10,901 nucleotides of DNA, from contig CAKTSW010000022.1 in NCBI GenBank assembly GCA_934613165.1, positions 1-10,901 on the forward strand, written 5' to 3'. Origin of the DNA: an uncultured Ellagibacter sp. GTDB taxonomy: Bacteria; Actinomycetota; Coriobacteriia; Coriobacteriales; Eggerthellaceae. Below the pieces are notes generated by a model. That model had not been told where the DNA came from, did not search any database, and saw only the letters and a list, made by a program, of their open reading frames with translations. Positions 1-6,644 of this stretch are shown piece by piece (the stretch's first letter is position 1; each line of letters begins with the position of its first letter). The position numbers and the translations under genes were made by a program.

Positions 1-866
1 GCCGTCGGGACGATGAACTTCTTGGAGAAGAGCACGTTCGGCGTGGTCTTGGCCGGTTTCGGCGGCACGACGAGCAGGCTCGGGTCGAAGTGGGTTTCTT
101 CCTGGCCAGCTGCGCGCTGCAGATGGTTCAGGGCCTTGCAGGCGTCTTCCATGCGGCCCGCGTTGGCGTACCAGTGCGGGGTCTCGTGCATGAAGAAGTG
201 GAGCACGATGCCGTAAACGATGGGCAGAGCGCCGATCAGGTAGCAGAGGCGCCAGTTGGCGTACATGGTGGCGGTGGAGCCGTCGGTGTCGACGTAGGTC
301 ACGAGGTTGGTGAAGTCGCCGAGAATCGGGCTCGTGGCGTTGCAGATGGGGTTGGCGCACACGCCGGCGAGAACCCAGCCGGCGACCATGCCGGCCATGC
401 CGATCGTCACGAAGACGCCGCGGGCGCGAGACGGGATGGTCTCGGAGAACACGGTGGTGACGATGGGGATGCAGGAGCCCACGCCGAAGCCGGCGATCAG
501 GCGGAACGCGGCGAAGAACACGATGTCGTTCGCGAACGCCTGGGGCAGGGTGAACAGGCCGTAGAAGATGACGGCGATGGTGAGCATCTTCTTGCGGCCG
601 ATGCGGTCGGACATGATGCCGCCGACGGCGCCGCCCAAGACCATGCCGAGCAGGCCCCACGTGGTGAGCGAGCCCATGAGCGTGCCCGGATTCGGATTAT
701 CGGGCCAGAACGTGTGGGCCACGAACAGGTTGGTGGAGTTGACGACCATGTAGTCGTAGCCGTCGAACACCATTGCGATGATCATAAGGAAGAAAGTCAG
801 CCAGGTGTGGCTGTTGATGCCCAGATGGTCTACGACCTCCGAGACGGTAAATTCCTTGTTATTCAC
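1..866 (-). CDS. MFS transporter, aromatic acid:H+ symporter (AAHS)-like, 3' end cut by window edge
   Basis: This gene encodes the first 288 residues of a cytoplasmic-membrane secondary transporter of the major facilitator superfamily; the rest lies beyond the left edge. I translated the minus strand through the whole stretch without a stop. After a short cytoplasmic N-terminus the first membrane helix carries D35-G-Y-D38, the acidic TM1 motif typical of the AAHS family (PcaK/BenK type). MFS motif A, G83-x-x-S-D87-R-I-G-R-K-K93, lies between helices 2 and 3, and a FRLIAGFGVG segment matches helix 4. After helix 6 comes the usual hydrophilic loop (HETPHWYANAGRMEDA). The start is GTG at 866-864, chosen because AGGAGGG lies 4 bases upstream and no ATG fits the family N-terminus. 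The gene is divergent from the second MFS gene, across about 620 bp. The substrate is probably a small aromatic or other organic acid by family; this is not shown by the sequence. Confidence 0.9.
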   Translation of the reverse strand, partial: MNNKEFTVSEVVDHLGINSHTWLTFFLMIIAMVFDGYDYMVVNSTNLFVAHTFWPDNPNPGTLMGSLTTWGLLGMVLGGAVGGIMSDRIGRKKMLTIAVIFYGLFTLPQAFANDIVFFAAFRLIAGFGVGSCIPIVTTVFSETIPSRARGVFVTIGMAGMVAGWVLAGVCANPICNATSPILGDFTNLVTYVDTDGSTATMYANWRLCYLIGALPIVYGIVLHFFMHETPHWYANAGRMEDACKALNHLQRAAGQEETHFDPSLLVVPPKPAKTTPNVLFSKKFIVPT

Positions 867-870
867 AGAT

Positions 871-877
871 CCCTCCT
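871..877 (-). promoter_or_regulatory. Shine-Dalgarno fixing the GTG start of the AAHS-type transporter
   Basis: Read on the minus strand this is AGGAGGG, four bases before GTG at 866-864. It is the best ribosome binding site in the left part of the window and is the reason a GTG rather than an internal ATG is taken as the start. Confidence 0.75.
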
Positions 878-1024
878 ATGCAGTGAATGACAAACGGGTG
901 GCGCAAGCGATGCGCAGCACCTTCGATGATCCATTCCCCTTGCGCGGTTGCAAGAACACGGCGGGACGCATGAGAGACGCTATGAACAGGTATTCGGCTA
1001 TCGAACCGAACGAGATAATCCCCG

Positions 1025-1054
1025 AATATATCCCCATAGCCGGGTGCCCTTTAA
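1025..1054 (-). promoter_or_regulatory. Possible promoter of the leftward MFS gene
   Basis: On the minus strand TTAAAG (1054-1049) is followed after 18 bp by TATATT (1030-1025). The -10 matches 5 of 6 consensus bases and the -35 only 3 of 6. This would give a leader of about 150 nt before the GTG start. It is the best sigma-70-like pair I found on that side, but it remains weak. Confidence 0.25.
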
Positions 1055-1147
1055 GGCCCCGGTCTCTCCCCAAGATTTCAGGTGCGCTCCGCGGCGTTAA
1101 GAATCGCCCGCGCAGCCTCCTCCTTTCGCTTTCGTTCTTTTCAGGAT

Positions 1148-1173
1148 GCGTTTCGTTATCCCTATCGAAACGC
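1148..1173. repeat. Inverted repeat GCGTTTCG / CGAAACGC in the divergent region
   Basis: Eight-base perfect arms (1148-1155 and 1166-1173) are separated by 10 bases (TTATCCCTAT). The size and spacing, roughly two helical turns between arm centres, would suit a dimeric regulator; a hairpin is the other option. A related 8-bp palindrome TTTCGAAA occurs at 1373-1380. No regulator is encoded nearby. Confidence 0.45.
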
Positions 1174-1413
1174 TTGGGTCGATTATCGGAGAGCGGCAGG
1201 CGGCGAAAAATAATCAAATCCGGTCAATCTGTCGGGTTGCGCGAAATTGAGGGATATGGCAGCAGGTTTCCCCGCGCGGTCGTCGTCGGCATTGCGCGGA
1301 CGTGCGGGAAGCATCGCCTTTCCCGGTGTACGAGGTGTCTTTCGGGCGGGTTCGTGTGCAGATATGGTCATGTTTCGAAAAACGGGCGGGGCGAGTGGTA
1401 GAACAACGAATGC

Positions 1414-1451
1414 TCTCGTTTGTCTTCGCAGGTGAAAGCGTGCAAACGAGA
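1414..1451 (+). repeat. Inverted repeat / stem-loop just upstream of the rightward MFS gene
   Basis: TCTCGTTTG (1414-1422) and CAAACGAGA (1443-1451) are perfect 9-base complements with a 20-base loop, ending 34 bases before the ATG at 1486. This could be a leader hairpin or an operator. It also argues against the upstream TTG at 1420 as the start, since that codon sits inside the left arm. Confidence 0.5.
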
Positions 1452-1485
1452 ATCTGATGGCAGGAAAGGAAGGCGAATCAGAGGC

Positions 1486-2862
1486 ATGAAAATAGGACAG
1501 GATGAGCCGTCGGGCTCGGCGGCATTCGACAGGGACCGAGAGGTGGAGCTTCGCCATCGCATGGACGCGACCAAGCCGACGGGCGTGTTCAAGAAGGTCA
1601 TGGCGCTCACTTCGGCCGGCGTTTTCGTGGATGCGGCGGATGTGTATCTGGCGGGCGGCGTGAAGAGCACGCTGACAGAAACGGGTTTCGCGAACGACGT
1701 GACCGTGGCGACGTTTCTATCAGCGGGCTTTCTGGGGCTGTTCGTCGGGTCGCTTATCGCGGGGCTCGTCGGCGACTTGTTCGGACGTCGACGCGCGTTC
1801 CAGTTCAACCTGCTCCTCTTCGGCATCGCGACGATCCTCGGCGCGTGCTCACCGAACATGGAGTTCATGATCGTCATGCGCTTCTTCGTGGGGCTTGGCC
1901 TTGGGTCCGAGCTCGTTACGAGTTTCTCGATGATCAACGAGTTCGCGCCGGTGAAGCGCCGCGGCATGTGGTGCGCCATCGGCTCGACGATCGCGAATTG
2001 CGGCTCGCCGATCGGCATGTTCCTGTGCCTATTCTTCATCACTATCTGGAGCCCGCTCGGCACCGACTCGTGGCGCCTCGTGTTCGCGGTGATCGGCGTG
2101 GCGGCCATCGTCGTATGCATTGCGCGCCAGTCGATGCCGGAGTCGCCGCGTTGGCTTATCCAGAAGCGCCGCTACGACGAGGCCGAGGCCATCATCGAGA
2201 AGATCGAGGGCGAGATGAAGGCGGCGGGCCTTGAACCCGCGTCCGACGTGGTCGAACACCACGAGAAGATGCAGTCCGACGTGCACTTCGCGCGCTATCT
2301 CTTCGTGGGCATCGTGGCCGTCGTGGGCACGTCGCTCACGCAGTACACCTACACCACGTTCGGGCCGTCCATCTTAAAGGAGGTCGGCCTCGCCACGCAG
2401 ACGTCGCTGCTCTCGACGACGATTACGATGCTCGCGGCCCCGCTCGGCGCGCTCTTGGGCGCGTTGCTCATCGAGCGCCTCGGCCGCCGCGTCGAGGTGT
2501 CGGGCGCGTTTCTGTGGGTGGCCGTGTTCGCGTTCCTGTACGCGATGGCGCTCGGCGCCGGCAACACGGCCGTCATCACCGTGCTCGGATTCCTCATGAC
2601 GATCGGTTTCTACGTGCTGAACGCTTCGGTGATCGGCGTGTACGTGGGCGAGCTTTTCTCCACCAAGTACCGCTTCCGCGGCGCGGGAATCTCCCAGGGC
2701 GCCGGCAAACTTGTGAACGTGGCCATGCCGTTCGCGGTGACGTGGCTGCTCGCCAATCTGCAGCCGAGTGTGATTTACTTCGCTATCGTCGGCATCGCGG
2801 TTGTTGCCGCCATCGTCGTTGTTGCCGTCGGCCCCGAAACGCGCGCCAAGCGCCTGGGGTAG
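1486..2862 (+). CDS. MFS transporter, sugar-porter/NiaP-like, 458 aa
   Basis: This gene encodes a proton-coupled or facilitative transporter of the cytoplasmic membrane with the 12-helix MFS layout. Helix 1 carries D49-x-x-D52, as in NiaP-like and related porters. Motif A (G96-D-L-F-G-R-R-R103) follows helix 2, RFFVGLGLGSE (132-142) marks helix 4, and the sugar-porter signature PESPRWL (218-224) opens the central loop. A second motif A (LIERLGRR) in the C-terminal half reflects the internal duplication. I chose ATG 1486, which leaves a hydrophilic N-terminus of about 40 residues; its ribosome binding site is poor (GGAAGG about 13 bases upstream). ATG 1561 is a possible shorter start, and the frame is open from TTG 1420, inside an inverted repeat. 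The downstream NSS gene is 71 bp away and could be co-transcribed or have its own promoter. The substrate is unknown: a sugar, an organic acid or a nicotinate-type compound are all possible. Confidence 0.9.
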   Translation: MKIGQDEPSGSAAFDRDREVELRHRMDATKPTGVFKKVMALTSAGVFVDAADVYLAGGVKSTLTETGFANDVTVATFLSAGFLGLFVGSLIAGLVGDLFGRRRAFQFNLLLFGIATILGACSPNMEFMIVMRFFVGLGLGSELVTSFSMINEFAPVKRRGMWCAIGSTIANCGSPIGMFLCLFFITIWSPLGTDSWRLVFAVIGVAAIVVCIARQSMPESPRWLIQKRRYDEAEAIIEKIEGEMKAAGLEPASDVVEHHEKMQSDVHFARYLFVGIVAVVGTSLTQYTYTTFGPSILKEVGLATQTSLLSTTITMLAAPLGALLGALLIERLGRRVEVSGAFLWVAVFAFLYAMALGAGNTAVITVLGFLMTIGFYVLNASVIGVYVGELFSTKYRFRGAGISQGAGKLVNVAMPFAVTWLLANLQPSVIYFAIVGIAVVAAIVVVAVGPETRAKRLG

Positions 2863-2877
2863 GCTCCCTTTCTGCGC

Positions 2878-2883
2878 TACAAT
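2878..2883 (+). promoter_or_regulatory. Possible -10 box (TACAAT) for the NSS transporter gene
   Basis: TACAAT, a 5 of 6 match to TATAAT, lies 50 bases before the NSS start and 15 bases after the MFS stop. There is no convincing -35 at 16-18 bp (TGGGGT at 2855-2860 is the nearest). If it is used, transcription starts just before the hairpin at 2891-2911. Confidence 0.35.
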
Positions 2884-2890
2884 AGGCGGT

Positions 2891-2911
2891 CGGCGCGCGT
2901 GGTGCGCGTCG
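2891..2911 (+). other. Stable short hairpin in the NSS gene leader
   Basis: CGGCGCGC (2891-2898) pairs with GTGCGCGTCG-region bases 2904-2911 over 8 positions including one G-U, with the 5-base loop GTGGT. It ends 22 bases before the ATG, with the weak ribosome binding site (AGGAAA, about 2920-2925) just after it. No T-run follows, so it is not a typical terminator; a role in leader stability or translation is possible. Confidence 0.4.
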
Positions 2912-2933
2912 GAAAAGATAGGAAACGAACACT

Positions 2934-4379
2934 ATGTCAGAGCAAAGCAACAACGCCGCGCCCGTGGCGGCGCCTTCGCGCGAGCATTTCGCGTCGCGCA
3001 TCGGGTTCATCCTCATCAGCGCCGGGTGCGCGATCGGCTTGGGAAACGTTTGGCGGTTCCCCTACATCACCGGTGAGTACGGCGGCGCGGCGTTCGTCCT
3101 TCTGTACCTGGTGTTCCTCGTCATCTTGGGGCTGCCCGTCATGGTGATGGAGTTCGCGGTCGGGCGCGCGGCGCAGAAATCGGCCGCTCAGGCGTTCGAC
3201 AAGCTGCAGCCGTCGAGGAAGTGGCACTGGTTTTCCTGGTGGGGCTACATTGGCTGCATGGTGCTCATGATGTTCTACGCCACCGTGTGCGGATGGATGC
3301 TTTCCTACGTGCCGAAGATGGCGTCGGGCGTGTTCAACGGCGCCGACGCGACGACGACTGCGGGCGTGTTCTCCGATATGCTCGCCGACCCTGCGGGGCT
3401 TATCGCATGGATGGTGGCCGCGGTCGTGATTGGCGCGGTCGTGTGCGGCATGGGGCTGCAGAAGGGCGTTGAGCGCATCACCAAGTGGATGATGGCGACG
3501 CTGTTCGTCGTTATGCTCGCGCTGTGCATCCGCGCGGTGACGCTTCCCGGCGCAGGCGAGGGCATCGCCTTCTACCTCGTGCCCGATTTCTCGCGCCTGT
3601 TCGCCGGCGCGACGCCCGCCGAGCAATGGGCGACGTTCGGCGACGCCGTGTACGCGGCCATGGGCCAGGCGTTTTTCTCTCTTTCACTCGGCATCGCCGC
3701 GATGGAGATCTTCGGGTCCTACATCGGGCGCGAGCGTAGCCTCACGGGCGAGGCGATTTCGGTGACCGCGCTGAACACGGTGGTTGCCATCCTGGCGGGG
3801 CTCATCATCTTCCCGGCGTGCTTCGCATACGGCGTAAGCCCCGACCAAGGGCCGTCGCTTGTGTTCGTGACGCTGCCGATGGTGTTTGGGCAGATGCCGC
3901 TCGGCAACGTGTGGGGCGCGCTGTTCTTCGTGTTCATGAGTTTCGCCGCGCTTTCCACGGTGATCGCCGTGTTCGAGAACCTCATCAGCTGGACGATCGA
4001 CAAGTGGAACGTGTCGCGCCGCCGTGCTGCGCTTATCACCGCCGTTCTCGTGCTTGTTCTGTCGCTCCCGTGCGCGCTCGGGTTCAATGTGCTTTCGGGC
4101 GTGACCATCCCCGCCATCGGCGACATCCAATCGATCGAGGATTTCATCGTGTCGAACAACATGCTTCCGCTCGGCAGTCTTTTCTTCGTGCTGTTCTGCA
4201 CGACGCGCAAGGGCTGGGGTTGGGGCAATTTCCTTGCCGAAGCAGACGCCGGCGAGGGCGTGCGCTTCCCAGCGCGGGCGCGCTTGTGGCTGAAGTACGG
4301 TATCCCCGCGCTCATCCTCGTCATTTTCGTGATGGGTTACGCTCCGAAGTTCGCCGTGTGGCTGGGGCTTGCGGGGTAG
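2934..4379 (+). CDS. Sodium-dependent transporter, NSS (SNF) family, 481 aa
   Basis: This gene encodes a LeuT-fold Na+-coupled importer in the cytoplasmic membrane. NSS members in bacteria usually take up amino acids or related amines. The hallmark of TM1 is clear: G31-CAIGLGNVWRFPY44, containing the unwound helix that binds substrate and sodium. TM3 is preceded by the usual VMEFAVGR segment (EL1). TM6 carries FFSLSLGIAAMEIFGSY, equivalent to the LeuT segment that closes the substrate site, and TM8 has FMSFAALSTVIAVFEN, where one sodium site lies. The 481-residue length is normal for bacterial members. The start at ATG 2934 gives a typical short hydrophilic N-terminus (about 20 residues), with AGGAAA about 9-11 bases upstream. 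The gene follows the MFS gene in the same direction after 71 bp and converges on the histidine kinase gene, with only 7 bases between the stop codons. The substrate cannot be read from the sequence. Confidence 0.95.
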   Translation: MSEQSNNAAPVAAPSREHFASRIGFILISAGCAIGLGNVWRFPYITGEYGGAAFVLLYLVFLVILGLPVMVMEFAVGRAAQKSAAQAFDKLQPSRKWHWFSWWGYIGCMVLMMFYATVCGWMLSYVPKMASGVFNGADATTTAGVFSDMLADPAGLIAWMVAAVVIGAVVCGMGLQKGVERITKWMMATLFVVMLALCIRAVTLPGAGEGIAFYLVPDFSRLFAGATPAEQWATFGDAVYAAMGQAFFSLSLGIAAMEIFGSYIGRERSLTGEAISVTALNTVVAILAGLIIFPACFAYGVSPDQGPSLVFVTLPMVFGQMPLGNVWGALFFVFMSFAALSTVIAVFENLISWTIDKWNVSRRRAALITAVLVLVLSLPCALGFNVLSGVTIPAIGDIQSIEDFIVSNNMLPLGSLFFVLFCTTRKGWGWGNFLAEADAGEGVRFPARARLWLKYGIPALILVIFVMGYAPKFAVWLGLAG

Positions 4380-4397
4380 CGCTCGCTTAAGCGAGCG
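4380..4397. terminator. 18-bp perfect palindrome between convergent genes, possible bidirectional terminator
   Basis: CGCTCGC, the loop TTAA and GCGAGCG make a 7-bp hairpin (the full 18 bases are self-complementary) directly after the NSS stop. It contains the last codons and the TAA stop of the histidine kinase on the other strand. Neither side has a T-run, so it would be an imperfect intrinsic terminator. Its position exactly between convergent stops still favours a role in transcript ends. Confidence 0.4.
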
Positions 4398-5769
4398 GCA
4401 GCGTTGCCGTGAACGTGGTTCCGGCCTCATCCGAGCTTGCGGCCTCGATGGTGCCGCCGTGCTCCTCGGCGACTTCGCGGGCGATGGAAAGCCCCAGGCC
4501 GTAGCCGCCGGCGCCGCTCGTGCGCGCCTTGTCGGCGCGGTAGAAGCGGTCGAACACGTGCGGCAGGTCGCCTTCGGCGATGGCGGGGCCGCTGTTGTGC
4601 ACGGCGAAGACGACGGAGTTCCCTTTTCGGGACAGGGCCACGTCGATCTCCCCTCCCTTGTCGGCGTACTTGCACGCGTTGTCCAGAAGCGTGGTGACGA
4701 GCCGGCGCAGGCGTTCTTGGCTTCCAAGCACGAAGAGTTCGGGGCCGATGCTGCCGTCGAGCGACACGTTGCGCTCGAAAGCCACCGACTCGAACTGCAG
4801 AAGCTCGCCTTCCACCAGGTTCGACAGGTCGATCCGCTCCTTCGGCTTCGTTTTGACGAGGTCGGTTTCCTCGGCGTCGATGCGCGCGAGCAAAAGCAGG
4901 TCGGCGACGAGCTCCTGCATGCGCGTTCCTTCGGCCTGGGTGCTTTCGACCCACTGGCTTTGGCTCGCCACCGTTCGCTCGGGGTGCGCCATGAGGATTG
5001 ACGTGTTCGCGAGGATGACGGTGAGCGGGGTCTTCAGCTCGTGCGAGGCATCGGCGACGAACTGGCGTTGCTGGTCCCACGCCTGCTTCACCGGGCGTAA
5101 GGCCCAGCGCGAGAAGAACACGCTGATCACGAAGAACACGGCGAGCGTCGCGACCCCGACGCCTGCGAGCGTGAGGGCGAGCGTTTGCCAGCCGCTTGCG
5201 GCGCTGACGTCGGCGAACGCGAGATGAATCTGGCCCGTGTCCGAGGTGCGCTTCTCGTAGAACAGCCCGAGCGATTCGAGCTCCCCGCTGCCGTCGGGCG
5301 CGTCCTTGAGCGCGTTGGACGCTTCGGCGAGCACGTCATCGGCGATGGAAGCGGACGCCTCCGCGGAGGAAAGCTCGCATGATCCGTCGTCGGCCACGGT
5401 GTAGATGGCGATGGGCACGTGGGGCCCGCTGCCCGTGGGCTTACCGCCGATCTGCGGCGGCGTTCCCTGCTGGTTGCTTGTTCCGGGGTCAGCCTGGGCG
5501 CTTTCGCCATTGGCGGCGGGAGCTGCCTGGTCGTCGGCGGTGGAGGCCACTTGGTCGTCGGCGGTGGGGGACGCTTGGCCGTCGGGTTCGGGCTGGGTGG
5601 TGCGCCCCTTCGCCTCGGTGAAGGACAGCGCGTTGCCGAGCGCCTCGTACACAGAGTTCACGTTCTGCTGGTGGCTGATCGCGCAGATGGCGGAAAAGAC
5701 CACGACGAGCACGATCGCCACGGTGACCATGTTGAGCGCGATGAACTTGGCACGGAGCTTCTTCAGCAT
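4387..5769 (-). CDS. Two-component sensor histidine kinase (EnvZ/PhoR-type), 460 aa
   Basis: This is a membrane-bound kinase that should phosphorylate the response regulator encoded 22 bp upstream. Residues about 10-30 form TM1 and about 195-220 form TM2, enclosing an extracytoplasmic sensor region of about 160 residues. The sensor includes a low-complexity stretch (about 56-115) rich in T, A, D, Q, P and G. A RWALRPV segment follows TM2. The HisKA box DASHELKTPLT has the phospho-acceptor H243. The catalytic domain shows the N box LLDNACKYAD (N364), a G1-type HNSGPAI (391-397), the F box VFDRFYRAD (405-413) and the G2 box GGYGLGLSIA (421-430). All key residues are present, so it should be active. 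The start ATG (5769-5767) has AGGGGG about 5-8 bases upstream. The stimulus is unknown; the G1 box has N and S where many kinases have D and G, a common variant. Confidence 0.97.
   Translation of the reverse strand: MLKKLRAKFIALNMVTVAIVLVVVFSAICAISHQQNVNSVYEALGNALSFTEAKGRTTQPEPDGQASPTADDQVASTADDQAAPAANGESAQADPGTSNQQGTPPQIGGKPTGSGPHVPIAIYTVADDGSCELSSAEASASIADDVLAEASNALKDAPDGSGELESLGLFYEKRTSDTGQIHLAFADVSAASGWQTLALTLAGVGVATLAVFFVISVFFSRWALRPVKQAWDQQRQFVADASHELKTPLTVILANTSILMAHPERTVASQSQWVESTQAEGTRMQELVADLLLLARIDAEETDLVKTKPKERIDLSNLVEGELLQFESVAFERNVSLDGSIGPELFVLGSQERLRRLVTTLLDNACKYADKGGEIDVALSRKGNSVVFAVHNSGPAIAEGDLPHVFDRFYRADKARTSGAGGYGLGLSIAREVAEEHGGTIEAASSDEAGTTFTATLPLA
5528..5567 (-). repeat. 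Short direct repeat in the kinase sensor region
   Basis: The 16-base word TGGTCGTCGGCGGTGG occurs at 5528-5543 and again at 5552-5567, a 24-bp period. It encodes the octapeptide-like repeat around TADDQ in the extracytoplasmic low-complexity segment (residues about 68-84). A third, more diverged TADDQ-like unit is not evident. Such repeats often vary in copy number between strains. Confidence 0.6.
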
Positions 5770-5791
5770 GGGCGTCCCCCTTAGGCGCTCT

Positions 5792-6469
5792 TTATGCGGC
5801 TTCTGCAGCGAAGCGGTACCCCGCGCCGCGCAGCGTCTCGATGGCGGACGCGGAGCCGAGGAACTTCATCTTCTTGCGGAGGAACGACACGTAGGCTTCC
5901 ACGTTGTTCTCGTCGGCCGCGGCCTCAAGCCCCCATACCTTCTCGATGAGCGTCATCTTCGAGATCGTCTGGCCGGCGTTCGCCATGAGCACCCGGGCGA
6001 GCGAGAATTCCTTGTAGCTGAGATGGATCGACTGGCCCTTGCAGGTCAGGTCGTGGCTTTCCAGGTTGAGCGACAAATCGCCCGCGGTGATGGACTCGAA
6101 GACCACGTCTCCCTGGCGTCGGGTGAGCGCGCGCAGGTGCGCCATGAGCTCGGCGGGGGAAAACGGCTTGGTCATGTAGTCGTCGGCGCCCGAATCGAGC
6201 CCGGTGATCTTGTCGGGAACGGCGTCTTTCGCGGTGAGGAGCAGCACCGGCGTGCCCACGCCCGCGCGGCGCAGTTCGGCCACCACGGTGAAGCCGTCCA
6301 TCTTCGGGAGCATCACGTCGAGGATGACCACGTCGTAGATGCCGCTTTTCGCGTAATCGAGCCCCGATTGCCCGTCGTGAACGGCGTCGGCGCCGTAGCC
6401 GCTTTCTTCGAGAATGCGGCAGAGCGCCTGGGCGAGCCGCACGTCGTCTTCCACTACGAGAATCTGCAC
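5792..6469 (-). CDS. OmpR/PhoB-family response regulator, 225 aa
   Basis: This is a DNA-binding regulator, the partner of the adjacent kinase. The receiver domain (about 1-115) has the complete active site: D8, D9, phospho-acceptor D51 (ILDVMLPKMDG), T79 (LLLTAKDA) and K101 (YMTKPF). The C-terminal winged-helix domain (about 125-222) has the family ending LRGAGYRF. The start is GTG 6469-6467: it gives the classic N-terminus QILVVEDD and has AGAAGGA four bases upstream. The frame stays open for 59 more codons upstream, but those read arginine-rich, unconserved-looking sequence through the hairpin region. It is transcribed with the kinase (22-bp gap). OmpR-family proteins bind direct hexamer repeats with 11-bp spacing, exactly what is found in the control region at 6661-6707, so it probably activates itself and the divergent VTC operon. 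Confidence 0.96.
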   Translation of the reverse strand: MQILVVEDDVRLAQALCRILEESGYGADAVHDGQSGLDYAKSGIYDVVILDVMLPKMDGFTVVAELRRAGVGTPVLLLTAKDAVPDKITGLDSGADDYMTKPFSPAELMAHLRALTRRQGDVVFESITAGDLSLNLESHDLTCKGQSIHLSYKEFSLARVLMANAGQTISKMTLIEKVWGLEAAADENNVEAYVSFLRKKMKFLGSASAIETLRGAGYRFAAEAA

Positions 6470-6473
6470 AGCG

Positions 6474-6480
6474 TCCTTCT
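6474..6480 (-). promoter_or_regulatory. Shine-Dalgarno fixing the GTG start of the response regulator
   Basis: Read on the minus strand this is AGAAGGA, four bases before GTG 6469-6467. It decides the start against the longer open frame that extends up to 6646. Confidence 0.7.
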
Positions 6481-6512
6481 TTCGCCTCGGTTGCCGGCGT
6501 TGGTTTCTTGAA

Positions 6513-6521
6513 ATACTAGCA
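6513..6521 (-). promoter_or_regulatory. Possible extended -10 promoter for the regulator-kinase operon
   Basis: On the minus strand TGCTAGTAT contains TGn joined to TAGTAT (4-5 of 6 consensus bases), about 44 bases before the GTG start. There is no good -35, as is usual for extended -10 promoters. It lies downstream of the terminator-like hairpin at 6537-6560, so it could supply basal expression independent of the regulated promoter. Confidence 0.35.
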
Positions 6522-6536
6522 CGGCCGGTATATGGA

Positions 6537-6560
6537 AAACGCCTCGCTAAGGAGGCGTTT
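6537..6560 (-). terminator. Terminator-like hairpin in the regulator leader (possible attenuator)
   Basis: AAACGCCTC (6537-6545) and GAGGCGTTT (6552-6560) are perfect 9-base complements with a 6-base loop. On the minus strand the stem ends in GCGTTTTCC, a short T-run, so it resembles a weak intrinsic terminator placed between the predicted distal promoter and the response regulator gene. On the plus strand the T-run is only three bases. Confidence 0.45.
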
Positions 6561-6568
6561 GGGAAGTC

Positions 6569-6636
6569 TGCCTCGGAAAAGGCAAGGGTCGCGCCGCTAC
6601 CGCGCTGGGGATCGTGGTTCAAAGGGCGGCGCGACC
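6569..6636 (-). other. Two further stem-loops in the predicted regulator leader
   Basis: TGCCT (6569-6573) pairs with AGGCA (6580-6584) around a 6-base loop. GGTCGCGCCGC (6587-6597) pairs perfectly over 11 bases with GCGGCGCGACC (6626-6636), with 28 bases between that can fold further. Together with the hairpin at 6537-6560 they make three stem-loops in 100 bases, lying wholly between the predicted transcription start and the response regulator start. The strand is inferred from the promoter layout; the stems alone would also fold on the plus strand. Confidence 0.4.
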
Positions 6637-6644
6637 GTGATTTC

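Larger units (their letters stand above)
867..1485. other. Divergent intergenic region between two MFS transporter genes
   Basis: About 620 bases separate the two divergent transporter starts, far more than two promoters need. I see no credible gene: the open frames present overlap the flanking genes, lack ribosome binding sites, and do not show the strong G/C preference at third codon positions found in the real genes. The stretch is also more AT-rich than its neighbours around 970-1030 and 1190-1215. It contains two good inverted repeats (1148-1173 and 1414-1451), weaker ones at 939-954 (CTTGC/GCAAG) and 1272-1299 (CCGCGC/GCGCGG), and one possible minus-strand promoter. It probably holds promoters, operators and leader RNA for both genes. 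Confidence 0.6.

Noticed and set aside
90..890. Long plus-strand open frame (266 codons) across the left end
   Set aside because: It lies antisense to the MFS gene, has His/Gly/Glu/Ala-heavy shadow composition, and no ribosome binding site. The minus-strand reading has clear MFS motifs.
1134..1145. Shared 12-mer with the operator (GTTCTTTTCAGG, complement of 6660-6671)
   Set aside because: There is only one hexamer, no partner at 11 bp and no -10 box at 10 bp. A 12-base match within 11 kb is expected by chance.
876..1217. Minus-strand open frame of 113 codons ending at the ribosome binding site of the AAHS-type transporter
   Set aside because: Third codon positions are not G/C-biased as in the real genes, no Shine-Dalgarno is seen, and no family is recognisable. 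A leader peptide role cannot be excluded but has no support.
1420..1485. N-terminal extension of the second MFS protein from TTG 1420
   Set aside because: It adds 22 basic residues unlike MFS N-termini, starts inside a 9-bp inverted-repeat arm, and has no Shine-Dalgarno.
1183..1557. Minus-strand open frame overlapping the start of the second MFS gene
   Set aside because: It is antisense to a recognised gene start and crosses the inverted repeat. Composition is typical of a shadow frame.
3684..4727. Minus-strand open frame of 347 codons spanning the NSS and kinase 3' ends
   Set aside because: It is out of frame with the kinase and antisense to the NSS gene. The composition is that of a shadow frame.
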